Assembly: GCF_049310025.1 (NCBI RefSeq)
Contig: NZ_JBJYKD010000005.1
Span: 1-64,000, forward strand
Origin: JBJYKD01 sp049310025
GTDB taxonomy: Bacteria; Bacillota; Thermosediminibacteria; Thermosediminibacterales; Tepidanaerobacteraceae
Direction: 5' to 3'
Length of the DNA: 64,000 bases
In this document: piece after piece, positions 33,456 through 41,900 of the stretch
Layout: each line of letters starts with the position of its first letter
Numbering within the stretch: the first letter of the stretch is position 1
Position numbers and translations under genes: made by a program
The notes under the pieces: model-generated
What the model was told of the DNA's origin: nothing
Seen by the model: only the letters and a program-made list of their open reading frames with translations
The model's database searches: none

Positions 33456-33586
33456 GTATTTAATCAAAATTGCGCCGCCCTCATGCACAATAATATGCCG
33501 ATTTTTTGGCATAATGCCCGTTTTTTAGCGTTAAAAACATTTTAGCAAAATCCAGGAAATATTTCAATATACTTTTAAAACAGCAA

Positions 33587-33607
33587 ACCCCCGCCGGAAG
33601 CGGGGGT
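33587..33607 (-). terminator. Hairpin after pepF
   Basis: ACCCCCGC (33587-33594) pairs with GCGGGGGT (33600-33607). The minus-strand tail (TTTGCTGTTTT) is T-rich but interrupted. Confidence 0.6.
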
Positions 33608-33617
33608 AAAATTTATT

Positions 33618-35408
33618 TTATATCATGGACTCGTATTCATCCAGCAGTTTCTCAAATACCTCGAGGGCTTCCATTACCGGTTCCGGTTCTGTCAGATCTA
33701 CACCGACCTTTTTCAGCAATTCCAGGGGATAGTCGGAACTGCCGCCCGACAGGAATTCCCTGTACTTTTCCACGGCGGACATACCCTGGTTCAATATCTT
33801 TCTGGATATGGCTATGGCTGCCGAAAAACCGGTGGCGTATTTGTAAACGTAAAAACTTGTATAAAAGTGGGGTATCCTCGCCCATTCGTAATCTATTTCC
33901 GGGTCTATGACTATGTCCGGGCCGTAATATTTAGCATTTAATTCATGGTAAATCTTTTTCAGCAATTCCCCGTTCAGGGGTTCCCCTTTTTCCGCCAGTT
34001 CGTGGATTATTTTTTCAAACTCAGCAAACATAACCTGGCGGAATACGGTGCCTCTGAACTGATCCATGAAATGGTTCAGCAAAAACATCTTTTCCTCTCT
34101 TTCTCCGGCTTTTTCAAGCAATGAGTTTATGAGGACCGCCTCATTGCAGGTGGACGCCACTTCCGCCACAAATATGGCGTATTGGGCGTATATGTACGGT
34201 TGCCGGCTAAAGGAATAGTAAGTGTGGATGGCGTGACCCATTTCATGGGCTATTGTAAAGACATCGTCCATTCTGCCCTGAAAGTTGAGAAGCACGTAGG
34301 GATGTGTACCGTAAGCTCCCCAGGAATAGGCGCCGCCGGTTTTCCCGCGGTTTTCATAGACGTCTATCCAGCCGGATGCAAAACCCTCTTTTAAGATGTC
34401 GATATACTCTTCCCCCATGGGCGCAAGGCCCTCTATGACCATATCCCGGGCTTCCTCATAAGATATTTCCCGATTGTAGTTTTTTACCAGAGGCACATAC
34501 AGGTCGTACATGTGCAGGTCTCTGAGGCCGAGGACCTTTTTTCTAAGCCTCACGTACCTGTGCAGGAGATCAAGCCTTTGATGGATGGCGTTTATAAGGT
34601 TTTCGTAAACCCGGACTGGAATATTGTCCGCAAAAAGCGAGGCCTCCAGACAAGACTCGAACTTTCTCTGGTTTTTATAAAAGATATCTCTTTTTACATT
34701 GGCAGACATGGCGGCGCCAAGGGTGTTTATAAATCCGGCGTAGGTGTTGTGGAGCGCCCTGAAGGCGGATTTTCTGACTTCCCGGTCCCGGCTTTCCATA
34801 AACTTCATGTAACGGCCCTTGGTCAACTCTACTTCGTCGCCGTTTTCATCCCTTATGGAAGGGAACCTTATATCGGCGTTGTCCAGCATTCTGAAGATGT
34901 CGCCGGGCGCCTGGGCCATTTCACCGGCATCGGCCAGGATCTTTTCGCTTTTCGCATCCAGAATGTGGTTCTTCATCCTGAGCAGATCTTCTATGTAATG
35001 TCTGTACAATTTTAACTCTATATTCCCATCGATAAAATTCAACAGTTTTTCCTCCGGCAGCGCCAGAATTTCCGGTTCAATAAAGGATAGGCCGCCTGCC
35101 ACCTCCACCGAAAGTCTCACAGCCCTGTCGGCCAGCGCCTGGTACCTGGCGCGTGTGTTGTCTTCGTCTCTTCGCATCCTTGCATAGGTAAAAAGCCGGT
35201 CGTTTAACCGCCCGATTTCGTCTTTCAGCTTTAGAACCCGCATGAGGTTACCGGGTGAATTGATCCTGCCCCGGAACCCTTCCAGTTTTAAAAGCAGATT
35301 TTTTACCCGATTGAAATCCCTTTCCCATAGTTCATCGCTTTCGTATATATCCTCCAGTCTCCATTTGTATTTGGCGTCGATCTCATCTCTTGACGGCAGC
35401 CCGCTCAA
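33618..35408 (-). CDS. pepF: Oligoendopeptidase F
   Basis: A 596-residue M3-family zinc metallopeptidase that cleaves short peptides (roughly 7-17 residues) in the cytosol. The zinc site HEMGH is near 385-389 (TIAHEMGHAIHTYYS), with the downstream glutamate in FVAEVASTCNEAVL. The N-terminal helical M3 domain is complete (YKWRLEDIYESDELWERDF). Full length for the family. Single transcription unit. Confidence 0.96.
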   Translation of the reverse strand: MSGLPSRDEIDAKYKWRLEDIYESDELWERDFNRVKNLLLKLEGFRGRINSPGNLMRVLKLKDEIGRLNDRLFTYARMRRDEDNTRARYQALADRAVRLSVEVAGGLSFIEPEILALPEEKLLNFIDGNIELKLYRHYIEDLLRMKNHILDAKSEKILADAGEMAQAPGDIFRMLDNADIRFPSIRDENGDEVELTKGRYMKFMESRDREVRKSAFRALHNTYAGFINTLGAAMSANVKRDIFYKNQRKFESCLEASLFADNIPVRVYENLINAIHQRLDLLHRYVRLRKKVLGLRDLHMYDLYVPLVKNYNREISYEEARDMVIEGLAPMGEEYIDILKEGFASGWIDVYENRGKTGGAYSWGAYGTHPYVLLNFQGRMDDVFTIAHEMGHAIHTYYSFSRQPYIYAQYAIFVAEVASTCNEAVLINSLLEKAGEREEKMFLLNHFMDQFRGTVFRQVMFAEFEKIIHELAEKGEPLNGELLKKIYHELNAKYYGPDIVIDPEIDYEWARIPHFYTSFYVYKYATGFSAAIAISRKILNQGMSAVEKYREFLSGGSSDYPLELLKKVGVDLTEPEPVMEALEVFEKLLDEYESMI

Positions 35409-35606
35409 AGCACATCATCCTTTCTCGAGATTTCGCTTTTTATTATACCCCTTTGTCCGCCGAATTAGAAAGGCCAAAGGCATAATTGAATACCTTTTTC
35501 TATAAGTTCTATGTTTTAATATAAAAAAATATGAGGATTTCTTGTATCCTTACGGCAGGAAAAAATGTATTAATATTGTAGGCCGAATAAAGGGGGCATA
35601 GATTAA

Positions 35607-35984
35607 GTGAAAACTTTCAGGAGGTATACCAGGATAACCGGCGGGCATTACATGGCAATGTTTATCATCAGGCGTCGCTCCGAGCCCAATTTTGCCTGGA
35701 TCGTCTCCCTGTGCATATTTGATAGCAAAAGGGAATGCGAATACTGGTTCAGGCATCAGGAGCAGGTGGTAACAAAAAGACACTGCAGCTGCGGTCTGGA
35801 GGGGGTTAGGCTTGCCCTTCTATGGTTGAAGGATCTGGAACGGAAGATAAAAAGAGGCGACTTTATCGTCATCTACTGGACCGACGAGAGGAGGCACCGG
35901 GCGTTTAGTTATCTAAAAAGATTCGGTTATACGGAAGGGACATTTCTGGACAGACCATGTCTTATTTTTAGAAAATCATCCTAG
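35607..35984 (+). CDS. Small basic protein of unknown function
   Basis: 125 residues, Arg/Lys/Trp/Tyr-rich, no membrane segment. Visible blocks are a strand-rich N-terminus (YMAMFIIRRRSEPNFAWIV), a KRHCSCGLEG motif with two cysteines, a helix LALLWLKDLERKI, and a C-terminal GDFIVIYWTDERRHRAF. The alternation suggests a compact alpha/beta domain. I do not recognise the family. The start is a GTG at 35607 with AGGGGG rather far upstream; an internal AGGAGG near 35630 has no start codon at the right distance. It stands alone on the plus strand and ends in a 17-base-pair terminator, which supports it as a real gene. Confidence 0.65.
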   Translation: MKTFRRYTRITGGHYMAMFIIRRRSEPNFAWIVSLCIFDSKRECEYWFRHQEQVVTKRHCSCGLEGVRLALLWLKDLERKIKRGDFIVIYWTDERRHRAFSYLKRFGYTEGTFLDRPCLIFRKSS

Positions 35985-36061
35985 CTTTACTTAATTTTCT
36001 GAAAAGGTCTTTCCGTATGTGTATATTCCAATCGATCCTGTCACAAAGTAATAAAAAACAT

Positions 36062-36112
36062 AATAAAAGCCACCTGTTCCGATATTAAATCAAACAGGTG
36101 GCTTTTATTTCA
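36062..36112 (+). terminator. Very stable terminator after the orphan gene
   Basis: Arms at 36062-36078 and 36093-36109 are perfect 17-base inverted repeats (core AAAAGCCACCTGTT). A- and T-rich outer parts make it bidirectional, so it can also end the tRNA-Ala transcript. Confidence 0.85.
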
Positions 36113-36151
36113 CCTGATTTTATTGTCTGAACGGTGCATTACAAAATAAAT

Positions 36152-36227
36152 TGGTGGACGAGATGGGATTCGAACCCACGACCCCCTGAATGCCATTCAG
36201 GTACTCTCCCAACTGAGCTACTCGCCC
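36152..36227 (-). tRNA. tRNA-Ala(GGC)
   Basis: Acceptor GGGCGAG/CTCGTCC includes the G3:U70 pair that defines alanine. Anticodon loop ATGGCAT, CCA encoded. Confidence 0.95.
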
Positions 36228-36240
36228 ACACGCAAGATAT

Positions 36241-36269
36241 ATTATACTTGCTTTTCCTCCGCAAGTCAA
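36241..36269 (-). promoter_or_regulatory. Promoter of tRNA-Ala(GGC)
   Basis: Minus strand TTGACT, 17 bases, TATAAT; the -10 lies 14 bases before the tRNA 5' end. Confidence 0.8.
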
Positions 36270-36270
36270 G

Positions 36271-36320
36271 TGGTTATTTCAGCAGGGGTGTGGTTATTTC
36301 AGCAGGGTGTGGTTATTTCA
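36271..36320. repeat. Three tandem copies of TGGTTATTTCAGCAGGG-like unit
   Basis: Copies begin at 36271, 36291 and 36310 (periods 20 and 19); the third is shortened after TTTCAG. They sit immediately upstream of the tRNA-Ala promoter -35 box. They may be a slippage-generated tandem repeat or upstream activator sites. The rest of 36321-36448 contains only terminators. Confidence 0.6.
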
Positions 36321-36384
36321 GCTTTCTATTAATTTCTCTCAATTGCTTCAATCAGCTTTAAAAGAACATTTAGGTATTCACGAC

Positions 36385-36407
36385 AGGCCGTATAACGGCC
36401 TTTTTTT
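36385..36407 (+). terminator. Plus-strand terminator-like hairpin without an upstream gene
   Basis: AGGCCGT and ACGGCCT with a three-base loop, then seven T's on the plus strand. No plus-strand gene ends here, so it may stop antisense or read-through transcription. Confidence 0.6.
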
Positions 36408-36448
36408 GCATTTTCGTTTGTAAATCCCTCATAAATTGCAACATAAAC

Positions 36449-36479
36449 AAAAAACACAGAGCCTCAAAACCGCTCTGTG
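36449..36479 (-). terminator. Terminator of the tRNA-Ala/Val pair
   Basis: CACAGAGC (36455-36462) pairs with GCTCTGTG (36472-36479); minus-strand T-run of six. Confidence 0.8.
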
Positions 36480-36493
36480 CCTTGCTTTGGATA

Positions 36494-36568
36494 TGGTGGG
36501 CGCGGCAGGGATCGAACCTGCGACCTCTTGAATGTGAGTCAAGCGCTCTCCCACTGAGCCACGCGCCC
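36494..36568 (-). tRNA. tRNA-Val(CAC)
   Basis: Acceptor GGGCGCG/CGCGCCC, anticodon loop CTCACAT, T-loop GTTCGATCC, CCA encoded. Confidence 0.94.
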
Positions 36569-36573
36569 GTATC

Positions 36574-36649
36574 TGGTGGACGTGAGGGGATTCGAACCCC
36601 TGACCCTCTGATTGCGAACCAGATGCTCTCCCAGCTGAGCCACACGCCC
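36574..36649 (-). tRNA. tRNA-Ala(CGC)
   Basis: Acceptor GGGCGTG/CACGTCC carries G3:U70. Anticodon loop TTCGCAA, CCA encoded. Transcribed with tRNA-Val. Confidence 0.94.
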
Positions 36650-36674
36650 AAAAATCTGCTTCTGACGTAAAATT

Positions 36675-36703
36675 ATTATAATACAAAGTCCGCCAAAATG
36701 CAA
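36675..36703 (-). promoter_or_regulatory. Promoter of the tRNA-Ala/Val pair
   Basis: Minus strand TTGCAT, 17 bases, TATAAT, ending about 25 bases before the tRNA. Confidence 0.7.
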
Positions 36704-36727
36704 CCCTGAACATAAAATCAATCAGAA

Positions 36728-37252
36728 TCATTTCAGCGGTCCGATCCTGTTTAACGGCCAGATGCGATACGTGGCCTTCCCGACAATAAGCCTTCTTGGG
36801 ACAAATTTGTTCTCCCAGAAACGACTGTCCTTAGAGTTGTTCCTGTTGTCGCCCATCATAAAAAAATGTCCCTCGGGCACCCTGTAAGGTCCGAAATTTC
36901 CCAGCATCGGTTCCTTCAAATACGGTTCGTTCACCGGAACGTTGTTCCTGTAAAGGGTGCCGTTCCTGATTTCTATCACGTCGCCGCCGACTCCTATAAG
37001 GCGCTTTACAAATGTCTGCCTCGTGTCGTCGGGAAATTTAAATACAACTATGTCGCCCCTCCGGGGTTCTCTAAACCTGTATACGTACTTGTTCACCAGT
37101 ATCCTGTCGCCGATTTCGATGGTGTGGATCATGGAGCCTGTGGGCACTATCATCGGCTCGAAGACATACCCTCTTATGGCCAGAGCCAGGATAAGCGCAA
37201 AGGCGATAGCCTTGATCCACTCCAGTATCTCTTTTTTAACGTCTTTCTCCAT
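36728..37252 (-). CDS. lepB: Signal peptidase I
   Basis: A 174-residue membrane protease removing signal peptides from secreted proteins. One N-terminal helix (IKAIAFALILALAIRGYVF) anchors it. The catalytic Ser40 is in PTGSMIHTI and Lys83 in TFVKRLIG. GDNRNNSKDSRFW near the C-terminus is box E. Short Firmicute type with a single membrane anchor. Followed by the tRNA pair on the same strand. Confidence 0.96.
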   Translation of the reverse strand: MEKDVKKEILEWIKAIAFALILALAIRGYVFEPMIVPTGSMIHTIEIGDRILVNKYVYRFREPRRGDIVVFKFPDDTRQTFVKRLIGVGGDVIEIRNGTLYRNNVPVNEPYLKEPMLGNFGPYRVPEGHFFMMGDNRNNSKDSRFWENKFVPRRLIVGKATYRIWPLNRIGPLK

Positions 37253-37351
37253 GTCATCACCTGAAGTAAAATTTTGTAAGCATTAAAAATACCACAATCT
37301 ATTATAACATAAAAACAAAAATAATAAATAACAAAGGCTTTCATAATTAAA

Positions 37352-38086
37352 TTAAAAATAATCCTTTAGTCCTTCAAAAATGGAAGCGCACAGTTTGTGC
37401 TGAAAATCCTGGGAAGTAAGAAGGGCTTTATCCCCGGGATTTGTAATAAATCCCAGTTCCAAGATGACGCCCGGGGCATTTGTATTAATCAGCAAAAATA
37501 AGGAAGAATTGGGCAGAGGCAGCCTCGACCTTATTTTCTCGCCCGAAGACGTATACGCCTCTTCCAGCCTTTTTTGCAGTAAAGAGGCCAGACGCCTGCT
37601 TTCTTCGCTTCCCCTGAAATAAAGCACCATAGGTCCGCGGGTTTTTGAGGAGCTCTTTTCGGCATTGACGTGAATGCTTAAAAACACGTCCGGCCTCGCT
37701 TTATTAATGATATCCGCTCTTGCAATCAAATCCCGCTTATGGCGGTATTCGCTCTTGCTGTTGAGATGGTCCAATGCGGTATCGCTGGTACGGGTCATTA
37801 TCACATTTGCGCCGTTTTTTTCGCACAACCTCTTTAGCTTTAACGAAATCTGGAGGTTTATATCCTTTTCAAGGGTGCCGTCGTCATCGTATGTGCCGCC
37901 GTCGATTCCTCCGTGGCCGGGGTCTATTACTATAACCCTGCCGGTTAAAGGCGCCATCATACGGAAGACATTGACGGCACGGCCAAAAACTAAAAACCTG
38001 CACACAAAGATCAAAATCATCATACCGCATAAAATCAGAATGACAGGCGGTTTTTTCCACATGCCGCGCCTTTCATAAGCGTTCAC
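37352..38086 (-). CDS. cwlD: CwlD-type N-acetylmuramoyl-L-alanine amidase
   Basis: About 244 residues. An N-terminal hydrophobic anchor (PPVILILCGMMILIFVCRFL) precedes an Amidase_3 domain: VIDPGHGGIDGGTYDDDG, the zinc glutamate in EKDINLQISLKLK, SIHVNAEKSSS and the catalytic VILELGFITNPGD. CwlD removes peptide side chains from spore cortex muramic acid, the first step to muramic-delta-lactam needed for germination. The start is a GTG at 38086 behind GGGGGGA; ATG 38062 is an alternative. Length matches Bacillus CwlD (about 237). Confidence 0.88.
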   Translation of the reverse strand: MNAYERRGMWKKPPVILILCGMMILIFVCRFLVFGRAVNVFRMMAPLTGRVIVIDPGHGGIDGGTYDDDGTLEKDINLQISLKLKRLCEKNGANVIMTRTSDTALDHLNSKSEYRHKRDLIARADIINKARPDVFLSIHVNAEKSSSKTRGPMVLYFRGSEESRRLASLLQKRLEEAYTSSGEKIRSRLPLPNSSLFLLINTNAPGVILELGFITNPGDKALLTSQDFQHKLCASIFEGLKDYF

Positions 38087-38249
38087 AGGAACATCCCCCC
38101 ACAACGAGTTTATAATTTAAAAATATTTTTTTATGGGGGAAGATATTACTTTAGTCGCCAAATCATTTTATGAGAAATACTGTTCGCATAATTATTTGTA
38201 AGGTTTTTGCTATATTTGTCAAGTTTATAATTTTATACCTTACATTTTG

Positions 38250-38278
38250 TTGACATTCATAATCAAAAGGCGTATTAT
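38250..38278 (+). promoter_or_regulatory. Near-consensus promoter of amt
   Basis: TTGACA, 17 bases, TATTAT, giving a leader of about 130 bases before amt. The region between cwlD and this promoter is AT-rich and shows no gene. Confidence 0.85.
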
Positions 38279-38348
38279 TTTTGGTAAAACAACAGCAGCA
38301 GCTCAATGCATTTCTATATTTTGATTAAAACCTTACAAGGAGGCGGTA

Positions 38349-38402
38349 ATGTATGTTAAGTTTAAAAGTTCTTGCGGTGTTGTAAAAAAATTATATGCTT
38401 GA
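38349..38402 (+). CDS. Possible 17-residue leader peptide before amt
   Basis: AAGGAGG followed by ATG at the right spacing opens a 17-codon frame (MYVKFKSSCGVVKKLYA) ending 15 bases before the amt TTG. The excellent ribosome site suggests it is translated. Whether it is a leader, a remnant of a lost gene such as glnK, or chance is unknown. Confidence 0.3.
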   Translation: MYVKFKSSCGVVKKLYA

Positions 38403-38417
38403 AAGGAGCGGATAAAA

Positions 38418-39662
38418 TTGACTGATTTGAACATGTTGCTCGATACTGTTTGGGTACTTATTTCAGCTTTTCTCGTGTTCTTTATGCAGGCAGGGTTTGC
38501 TATGGTGGAGACCGGGTTTACCCGGGCAAAAAACGCAAGTAATATAATAATGAAAAACCTCATGGATTTTGCCATCGGTTCTCTTGTGTTTTTTGCAGTC
38601 GGGTTTGGAATAATGTTCGGCAAAGATTGGGGAGGTTTAATTGGAACTTCAGGGTTTTTCGGTTCTTTAGACTTGCCTCACCTGGGATTAAAAATCCCGA
38701 CAGAAGCCTTCCTCATTTTCCAGACGGTGTTTGCCGCAACGGCCGCTACAATAGTTTCCGGTGCAATGGCCGAGAGGACAAAGTTTATTTCTTACGTGAT
38801 ATACAGCGCCGTAATAAGTCTAATAATATACCCCGTGGCAGGTCACTGGGCCTGGGGAGGCGGCTGGCTTTCCAGGCTGGGATTTATTGATTTTGCAGGT
38901 TCTACCGTAGTTCATTCCGTAGGCGGATGGGCCGCATTAATGGGAGCCGCAATGGTGGGGCCTCGCATAGGCAAATACGGCGAAGACGGCACAGTTAACA
39001 GCATTGCCGGTCACAGTATAACTCTCGGGGCGCTTGGAGTATTTATCCTGTGGTTCGGATGGTTCGGTTTTAATCCGGGCAGTACTCTCGCGGCGGTTCC
39101 GGATATCGGCAGAATAGCAGTTACTACCAACCTAGCCGCCGCGGCAGCCGCCACCACCGTCATGATTGTAAGCTGGTTCAAATACGGCAAGCCGGATGTA
39201 GGCTTGACTCTAAACGGCGCTTTGGGCGGGCTTGTGGCAATTACCGCGGGAACGGCGGCGGTCAGCTTATGGGGCGCTGTTGCCATAGGCGTAGTTGCAG
39301 GTTTAGTAATTATGTATGGGATTGTGTTTATAGACAGGGTATTAAAAATAGACGATCCAGTAGGGGCTATAGCTGTACACGCTCTCTGCGGTGCCACAGG
39401 CACTCTGCTTGTAGGGATATTTGCCGTGGACGGCGGGCTTCTTTACGGCGGCGGCACAAGGTTGCTTCTGGTCCAGGCCGCAGGTGTCCTGGCCGTTGCC
39501 GCATGGACATTATCCACCACCTTTATACTGTTCAAGACTCTTAAAGCCACCGTGGGCCTGAGGGTCAGCAAAGAAGACGAAATTTTGGGCCTTGACCACA
39601 GCGAACACGCAACCCAGGCATACGCCGATTTCGTGCTCAACGGTGTAAAAAAGGCGGCGTGA
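38418..39662 (+). CDS. amt: Ammonium transporter Amt
   Basis: 414 residues, about 11 membrane helices. It conducts ammonium across the membrane when nitrogen is scarce. The Amt signature is clear: MQAGFAMVETGFTRAKNASN, the HWAWGGGWL loop, FAGSTVVHSVGGWAAL with the first pore histidine, LGVFILWFGWFGFNPGS, and DPVGAIAVHALCGATGTL with the second. The start is a TTG with AAAGGAG upstream. No glnK/PII gene follows, although amt is commonly paired with one. It has a strong own promoter. Confidence 0.94.
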   Translation: MTDLNMLLDTVWVLISAFLVFFMQAGFAMVETGFTRAKNASNIIMKNLMDFAIGSLVFFAVGFGIMFGKDWGGLIGTSGFFGSLDLPHLGLKIPTEAFLIFQTVFAATAATIVSGAMAERTKFISYVIYSAVISLIIYPVAGHWAWGGGWLSRLGFIDFAGSTVVHSVGGWAALMGAAMVGPRIGKYGEDGTVNSIAGHSITLGALGVFILWFGWFGFNPGSTLAAVPDIGRIAVTTNLAAAAAATTVMIVSWFKYGKPDVGLTLNGALGGLVAITAGTAAVSLWGAVAIGVVAGLVIMYGIVFIDRVLKIDDPVGAIAVHALCGATGTLLVGIFAVDGGLLYGGGTRLLLVQAAGVLAVAAWTLSTTFILFKTLKATVGLRVSKEDEILGLDHSEHATQAYADFVLNGVKKAA

Positions 39663-39689
39663 AAGTAAAAACAGGCGGCGTAAAAGAAA

Positions 39690-39721
39690 AAGGCCGTACA
39701 GCCGCAGTGCTGCACGGCCTT
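39690..39721. terminator. Terminator between amt and the NUDIX gene
   Basis: AAGGCCGT and ACGGCCTT form an interrupted stem with CAGC/GCTG inside. T-rich on both sides, best on the minus strand (CCTTTTTC). Confidence 0.75.
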
Positions 39722-39726
39722 GAAAC

Positions 39727-40173
39727 CTATTTTTTATTATTTTTTACTTTCGGCTCCCGCCGGATGTACTCCATCGCCCTTCTGAATAAAGCAGATTGAA
39801 TTTCCGAATATGAAAGTTGCTCCGGCAAATCCGTAAATACCTTTATCTCTTCCACCTCAGTATCCTGAAGCGGTCCCAGTTCCTCCGCCCGGGCATAAAA
39901 AAGCCTTCCGTAACCCGTGCGGCCGTTCTCTGTAACCGAATAATCGCACAGGGGAATAATATTAAATCTCAATGCACCCGTTTCTTCCGCAAGCTCCCTG
40001 CATGCGGTCTCATTTATATCTTCATCTTTTTCCCTGTGTCCCGCAGGCATTTCCCATGCCCTTCTGTCTCTGTTTTTTACAAAAATCCACCCTTCCTTAT
40101 AGCCGCAGCATATTACCGCAATCTCATGTTCAGATGTCTTAACGGTCCCGATGCTGTAAAAATTTATTTTCAA
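39727..40173 (-). CDS. NUDIX hydrolase
   Basis: 148 residues. The Nudix box G-x5-E-x7-R-E-x2-E-E-x-G is intact (GHREKDEDINETACRELAEE, then TG). Such enzymes cleave nucleoside diphosphates linked to another moiety; the substrate cannot be predicted. The N-terminal sheet (SEHEIAVICCGYKEGWIFVK) and a short C-terminal helix complete the fold. Single-gene unit with its own terminator, next to the gene graveyard at 40.3 kb. Confidence 0.88.
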   Translation of the reverse strand: MKINFYSIGTVKTSEHEIAVICCGYKEGWIFVKNRDRRAWEMPAGHREKDEDINETACRELAEETGALRFNIIPLCDYSVTENGRTGYGRLFYARAEELGPLQDTEVEEIKVFTDLPEQLSYSEIQSALFRRAMEYIRREPKVKNNKK

Positions 40174-40368
40174 ACCATATCGTCCTTTTTTCTTCTATAA
40201 TAATTCAAACCTCTTGTAATAAGAATAACAACTCAAGGGCGCTTGAACAGTTTCTTCTCCGCAACACATTCAAAGCTTTCGTAATTAAGAATAACAACCA
40301 GTATTTTTTTGTCAATAAGCGGATTTAAAAAATTCTTCCGCGCTGTGATATAATGTTTTTAGATAACC

Positions 40369-41375
40369 GTGGCGGGCATTCTGGAGTTCCGGGAAGCCTC
40401 CTTCCAGGAGGCAAAAAGCCTTCCATGCGATTTTCTCCAGGCCCTGAGCGATTTTTTCTATGAGGGAAAAGCCGTGACTGAACAGGTGTGGTATGATTTT
40501 TGCAAAAAATGGTCGGAGAAGCTCTCCTGCGACCCGGACCTGCTGTCCCGGCTGGCTCTGGACTCCGGCCTGGTGGGAAGGTTCATCGGTCTCAAAAGCG
40601 ACGAAAAATTCATTCATTCGATTTCCTACGGCCCCATGGAGCCGCTCGGCACGATTATGCGTGAGGCCGCATTTAAACTTGCCGGAGAAAATCGAAAATG
40701 GCTGGACTCCATCATGAATGCCTTCAAAGACATTGAGGTCAAAACCCCGGAATCATCCGGGCCTTCAGTGGAAAGCTCGCCGGCGCGGATGGCCGGAGGG
40801 GGGCCTGCCCTGACAGGCGACGCAAAAGCCGAAGCGCTCAAGACCGTAAAGCGGTTTTTGCAAAACAAGTTGACTGAAATAGCAGAGCTTCATGAAAGCG
40901 TCGGGGAAAAGGAAAACCCGCCCATAAGGACTTCAGCAGCGTGCGGCTCACCGAGTCCCTGCCCTGGACTTTTAGATGGGACAGGACCAACGACAAGTTT
41001 CGCCTGGCGGTGGATTTCCTGCTGTCAGTGCCGAAAGTAGCCGGGAGGTCGCCGGAAGGCTTTGAGTGGAAGGAGCTGGGTGTACAGGCGCAGCAGGCTA
41101 TAGGCGGTTCCAAGGTGTTTGACAGAGACAGGGAAAAACTTCTGGACAATTGAAAAGCTTATCCCCCCTGCCGGAAGGATAATCCCCACCGAAAATCGGG
41201 CGCTGCTCATCAAGATGTATAAGACCGGATGGTTTAGGAAGGTCATAACCTTTCCTGTCTTGATTATGAAAAATTTACGGAAAAAATAAAAGAAAGGCCC
41301 GACCTCTTAAACCGGGAGCAGGAAAGCCTTCTCGACGGGCCCGACGACTGGGACAGGGTTTTTCGGATTTATTAA
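40369..41375 (+). pseudogene. Broken DUF3322/DUF2220 (JetD-like) gene
   Basis: One protein can be followed through three frames. From GTG 40369 about 180 residues are open (LSDFFYEGKAVTEQVWYDFC...). A frameshift near 40905, in a run of G and A, moves coding to another frame containing LTESLPWTFRWDRTNDKFRL and IGGSKVFDRDREKLLDN with a stop at 41153. Then PTENRALLIKMYKTGW and, after apparent deletion, DYEKFTEKIKERPDLL ending GPDDWDRVFRIY at 41375. The GGSKVFDR and ENRALL segments remind me of JetD/DUF2220 toprim-like proteins of Wadjet systems; this needs a profile search. TATAAT lies at 40348, with no clear ribosome site. Confidence 0.5.
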
Positions 41376-41383
41376 ATACCATG

Positions 41384-41799
41384 TTATTCCTGAAGCTCCG
41401 CTTCTTTATAGCCTTCCCTCGTGACTTCATACACCTCGCTCACGGTCCGGTTGGGCAGCACGCCGGGATTGGCCACGATGCACAGGAATTTGGAAAAGCG
41501 GTTGAGATACTGGTCGCCGTGGACGTTGGGGGATACGATGATGAGCTTGCGGTCCAGCACCTCCCGGTATAAATCGAAGATCTCGTGTTTTCTCTCCTCG
41601 TCCAGGGCGCTGTCAAACTCGTCCAGCACGTAAAAGGGAGGCCTGTCTTCTATATCGCTCAGCAGCGCCAGGGCAAACACCAGGGAAACCGCCGCCCTTT
41701 CCCCTCCGGAAATTCCCTCGCCTACAATCCTGCCGCTTTCCGGAAAGATCTCTTTTCGTCTGTTAAATTTTCAAATTCTGATGATTTTTGTTCCGGCAT
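41384..41799 (-). pseudogene. Remnant of an SMC/RecN-type ATPase (C-terminal part)
   Basis: From ATG 41799 (TAAGGTGA upstream) about 16 residues read MPEQKSSEFENLTDEK. A frame change then leads into GEGISGGERAAVSLVFALAL and PFYVLDEFDSALDEER, the ABC signature and Walker B/D-loop of SMC-like ATPases. It ends at 41384 after about 120 further residues. The N-terminal Walker A and coiled coil are missing, so a large internal deletion joined two reading frames. It is convergent with the JetD-like relic at 40369. Confidence 0.6.
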
Positions 41800-41808
41800 A
41801 GTTTCACC

Positions 41809-41900
41809 TTAAGTAACGTTCACCCAGTTATTATTAAAAAGCTCCGCCATCTCGTCCACGGTCACAGCAACGGCTGCATTTACATCTCCGGAGCAATGCC
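41809..41900 (-). other. C-terminal scrap of another gene upstream of the SMC relic
   Basis: The minus-strand frame ending at 41809 reads GDVNAAVAVTVDEMAELF and then NNNWVNVT before its stop, ten bases before the ATG of the SMC relic. It has protein-like composition but no beginning. It would be the preceding gene of the same lost operon. Confidence 0.35.

Noticed and set aside
40880..40930. Programmed frameshift in the JetD-like gene
   Set aside because: Further stops and frame changes follow downstream and part of the C-terminal region is missing, so decay is the simpler explanation.
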